Part shown: positions 62,279-64,000 of the stretch, in pieces
Layout: every line of letters starts with the position of its first letter
How positions within the stretch are numbered: the stretch's first letter is position 1
Assembly (NCBI GenBank): GCA_934277975.1
Contig: CAKQWE010000001.1
Location: 186,001 to 250,000, forward strand
Source: an uncultured Spirochaetales bacterium
GTDB taxonomy: Bacteria; Spirochaetota; Spirochaetia; Sphaerochaetales; Sphaerochaetaceae
Reading direction: 5' to 3'
DNA: 64,000 nt
Notes under the pieces: generated by a model
The model's input: only the letters and a program-made list of their open reading frames with translations
Databases searched by the model: none
Told to the model about the DNA's origin: nothing
Position numbers and translations under genes: made by a program

Positions 62279-64000
62279 TCAGTAACCCGTAACCACGGCT
62301 TCGCACGAGCCGTAGCCCTTTCCGTTGGAATATATGCAGAACACCCTGTAGCTCCTCCTCTCCGGAGTCGCAACCTCTATGCTGGTCCGCGTGGCTTGGA
62401 CATCCAGTCTCACGTTGTCCACATACCATCTGATCTCAGTGATATGATCCCCTTCGATGAGGTTGGTGCATGTGAACGTATGGGTATGGTCCCCATTGTC
62501 TACGATGTCCAGTCTGCATTTGGGGTCGTTGGTCTCGATGCCTACATCGAAGCCCGAATCCGACCTTGGGTCATCGTCCTTCTCGACGTATGGGCATTCT
62601 TTGCATCCTCTGCCATCCTCGGTGGAGACGAAGTCATGGCCTTCCATGGACGATTCGAACCTATGGCCGCAGACGGAACACGCACGGCAGTGGGACTGAG
62701 TGTCGAACCACCAGGATGCATTGTCGTGTCTTTGGGCTCCACCTATGGGTTGACTGCACGACAGACATACATGGCAGTGGCCGTCGTCGCCATAGTCCCT
62801 GTATGTCTCGCTTGGATGACTGTCATCCGTGAACACATGGTCTCCAGTTGCAGGAATCGTCACTTTTTCAAGACTTGTTTCAACTCTGCCGCTGGCATCG
62901 CTGAAGAGTTTTCCGCAGTTAGTCCTTGTGCAGCGCCAGTACTCGATGTTTCCTGTATCACCGCATGTGGCAGCATTTGCCTGAACATGTTCAAGTTCAT
63001 GCCCTATTGCGGGACATGTGGTCGATTCGAACGTCTCGCTTCCCTTTGCTCCGCAGACACAGCTGTAGCGGTAAATCGCAGGCTTGGTGCAGGTGGCGCT
63101 GGAAACAAGGTACTCCCCTGTTTCGACCTTGCAAATATAGGAATGGGAATACTTCTCAACCTCGTCACATTTCCTACAGGTGTGCCAGTGGCTGTCGGAG
63201 TCCTTCTTCCATGTAGTAGGCCAATCGTGGCCCTCGGCGGGTATGACGGTCTCGCCCTTGTCTTCGAACCTCTCCGAACAGGCTTCGTTACTGTAGTAGA
63301 TGCCGCATGTCGAGCAGTACCAGTATTCGTAGTTTCCATCTACCGTGCATGTGGCAAGATGTTCAGACTCATGTGTGGTCGAATGAGAAAGCCTTGCAAG
63401 GGTCTCGGTATACTCCTTACCGCAGTCGCTGCACCTGTAGGTGATGCATCCCTCTTCAAGGCAGGTGGCTTCCTTCCTACCAACCTCAACGAAGCTGTGC
63501 TTGATAGGGGGTATGGTGTCCTTCCTCTGATATCCGCATACGCTGCATCCCAAAAGGTTCCAGCCAGCTTCGTCCTCTGTCGCATTCCTATGGTCTACGA
63601 CCTCCATCATATGGTCTGCGACATCGCCGGTGGCGGAGCATCTCGTACAGCTGTGCCAGTGGCTGTGCTCGTCGTGGCTCCACTCCGTGGACCAGTCGTG
63701 GCCAAGGGCGTCAATGAGGACTTCATCGAATTCGTTGGAACCCTCTTCGTTGGAGAAGTCCCTTCCGCACCTGTCGCAGTGCCAATGGTCTGTGGTCCCT
63801 TTCTCAGTGCATGTGGATGCCCTGGCCTCTACATGGACCATAGAGTGGCCTTTGACCGGTATCGTCGTATCGGATACGTAGTTCAGGCCTTCCTTGTCCG
63901 TGAAGTCCAGATTGCACCTCGTGCAGTGCCAGTGTTCTATGATTCCGGATGCCGTGCATGTCGCATCGACCTTGCCATGGTGCTCCATGATATGGCCAAC
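62279..64000 (-). CDS. Cysteine- and histidine-rich repeat surface protein (5' end outside window)
   Basis: At least 573 residues are visible. About eight irregular repeats read GH....EA..ATC...G...HWHC..C...F, giving repeated CxxC pairs 25-60 residues apart. A C-terminal immunoglobulin-like domain follows (HTHTFTCTNLIEGDHITEIRWYVDNV) and ends in CEAVVTGY. The repeat continues without break to the window edge, so the methionine at 63988 is not taken as the start. Such CxxC repeats are common in secreted proteins of gut anaerobes; metal binding or disulfide folding is possible. No function is known. Confidence 0.75.
   Translation of the reverse strand, partial: VGHIMEHHGKVDATCTASGIIEHWHCTRCNLDFTDKEGLNYVSDTTIPVKGHSMVHVEARASTCTEKGTTDHWHCDRCGRDFSNEEGSNEFDEVLIDALGHDWSTEWSHDEHSHWHSCTRCSATGDVADHMMEVVDHRNATEDEAGWNLLGCSVCGYQRKDTIPPIKHSFVEVGRKEATCLEEGCITYRCSDCGKEYTETLARLSHSTTHESEHLATCTVDGNYEYWYCSTCGIYYSNEACSERFEDKGETVIPAEGHDWPTTWKKDSDSHWHTCRKCDEVEKYSHSYICKVETGEYLVSSATCTKPAIYRYSCVCGAKGSETFESTTCPAIGHELEHVQANAATCGDTGNIEYWRCTRTNCGKLFSDASGRVETSLEKVTIPATGDHVFTDDSHPSETYRDYGDDGHCHVCLSCSQPIGGAQRHDNASWWFDTQSHCRACSVCGHRFESSMEGHDFVSTEDGRGCKECPYVEKDDDPRSDSGFDVGIETNDPKCRLDIVDNGDHTHTFTCTNLIEGDHITEIRWYVDNVRLDVQATRTSIEVATPERRSYRVFCIYSNGKGYGSCEAVVTGY

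Overview
The window looks like a chromosome segment from a host-associated, anaerobic, saccharolytic bacterium, most likely a spirochaete of the Sphaerochaeta/Treponema type. This is an inference. It rests on several spirochaete-like surface lipoproteins, an Rpn-type nuclease with a repetitive C-terminus, a GTP-type PEP carboxykinase, CUT1 and tripartite tricarboxylate transporters, and good AAGGAG Shine-Dalgarno sites. No rRNA or tRNA gene was found to settle the taxonomy.

Layout. 1-7.9 kb: the N-terminus of a GntR-type regulator, a membrane-anchored alpha/beta hydrolase, an araB-araD-araA operon, and on the opposite strand a dCMP deaminase/PfkB kinase pair. 8.5-14.2 kb: pckA, a U32 peptidase-family protein and a GPH-type sugar symporter. 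14.3-16.4 kb: an autoregulated, apparently leaderless TetR gene with an ABC-2 exporter. 16.4-17.6 kb: a previously unannotated 25-residue membrane toxin with a convergent antisense RNA (a type I toxin-antitoxin candidate), beside a 600-bp ISL3-like remnant. 17.6-23.8 kb: a LacI-controlled operon (lacI frameshifted, tctC-tctB-tctA, oxidoreductase, sugar isomerase). 23.9-30.6 kb: a hydrolase, then NhaC antiporter, GH2 beta-galactosidase and inositol-phosphatase-like genes. 30.8-34.9 kb: a tight nucleotide operon, thyA-folA-nrnA-nrnA-surE. 35-40.5 kb: an AT-rich type III restriction-modification island.

41-49 kb: an operon of an RDD membrane protein, a full CUT1 ABC importer (ATPase, two permeases, binding lipoprotein), a secreted thermonuclease lipoprotein and a lipoprotein with three OB-like repeats. 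This is organised like the mycoplasma nuclease/ABC loci and suggests extracellular nucleic-acid scavenging. 49-50.5 kb: an AAA/DUF4143 ATPase with phased promoter repeats and a 167-bp foldback element. 50.7-54.9 kb: an iron regulon (two feoA, feoB, FeoB-associated Cys-rich protein, divergent DtxR-type regulator) with two copies of one operator. 55-58.5 kb: a MATE exporter, a TraX-like protein and a 5'-truncated Rpn nuclease behind a solitary IS end. 58.6-64 kb: three surface/lipoprotein genes, the last running off the window.

Two features recur across the window. The first is a family of intergenic elements built entirely from different 9-bp degenerate tandem repeats, present at five or more sites. 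The second is sigma70-type promoters with exact 17-bp spacing, which let several regulatory sites be read with some confidence.
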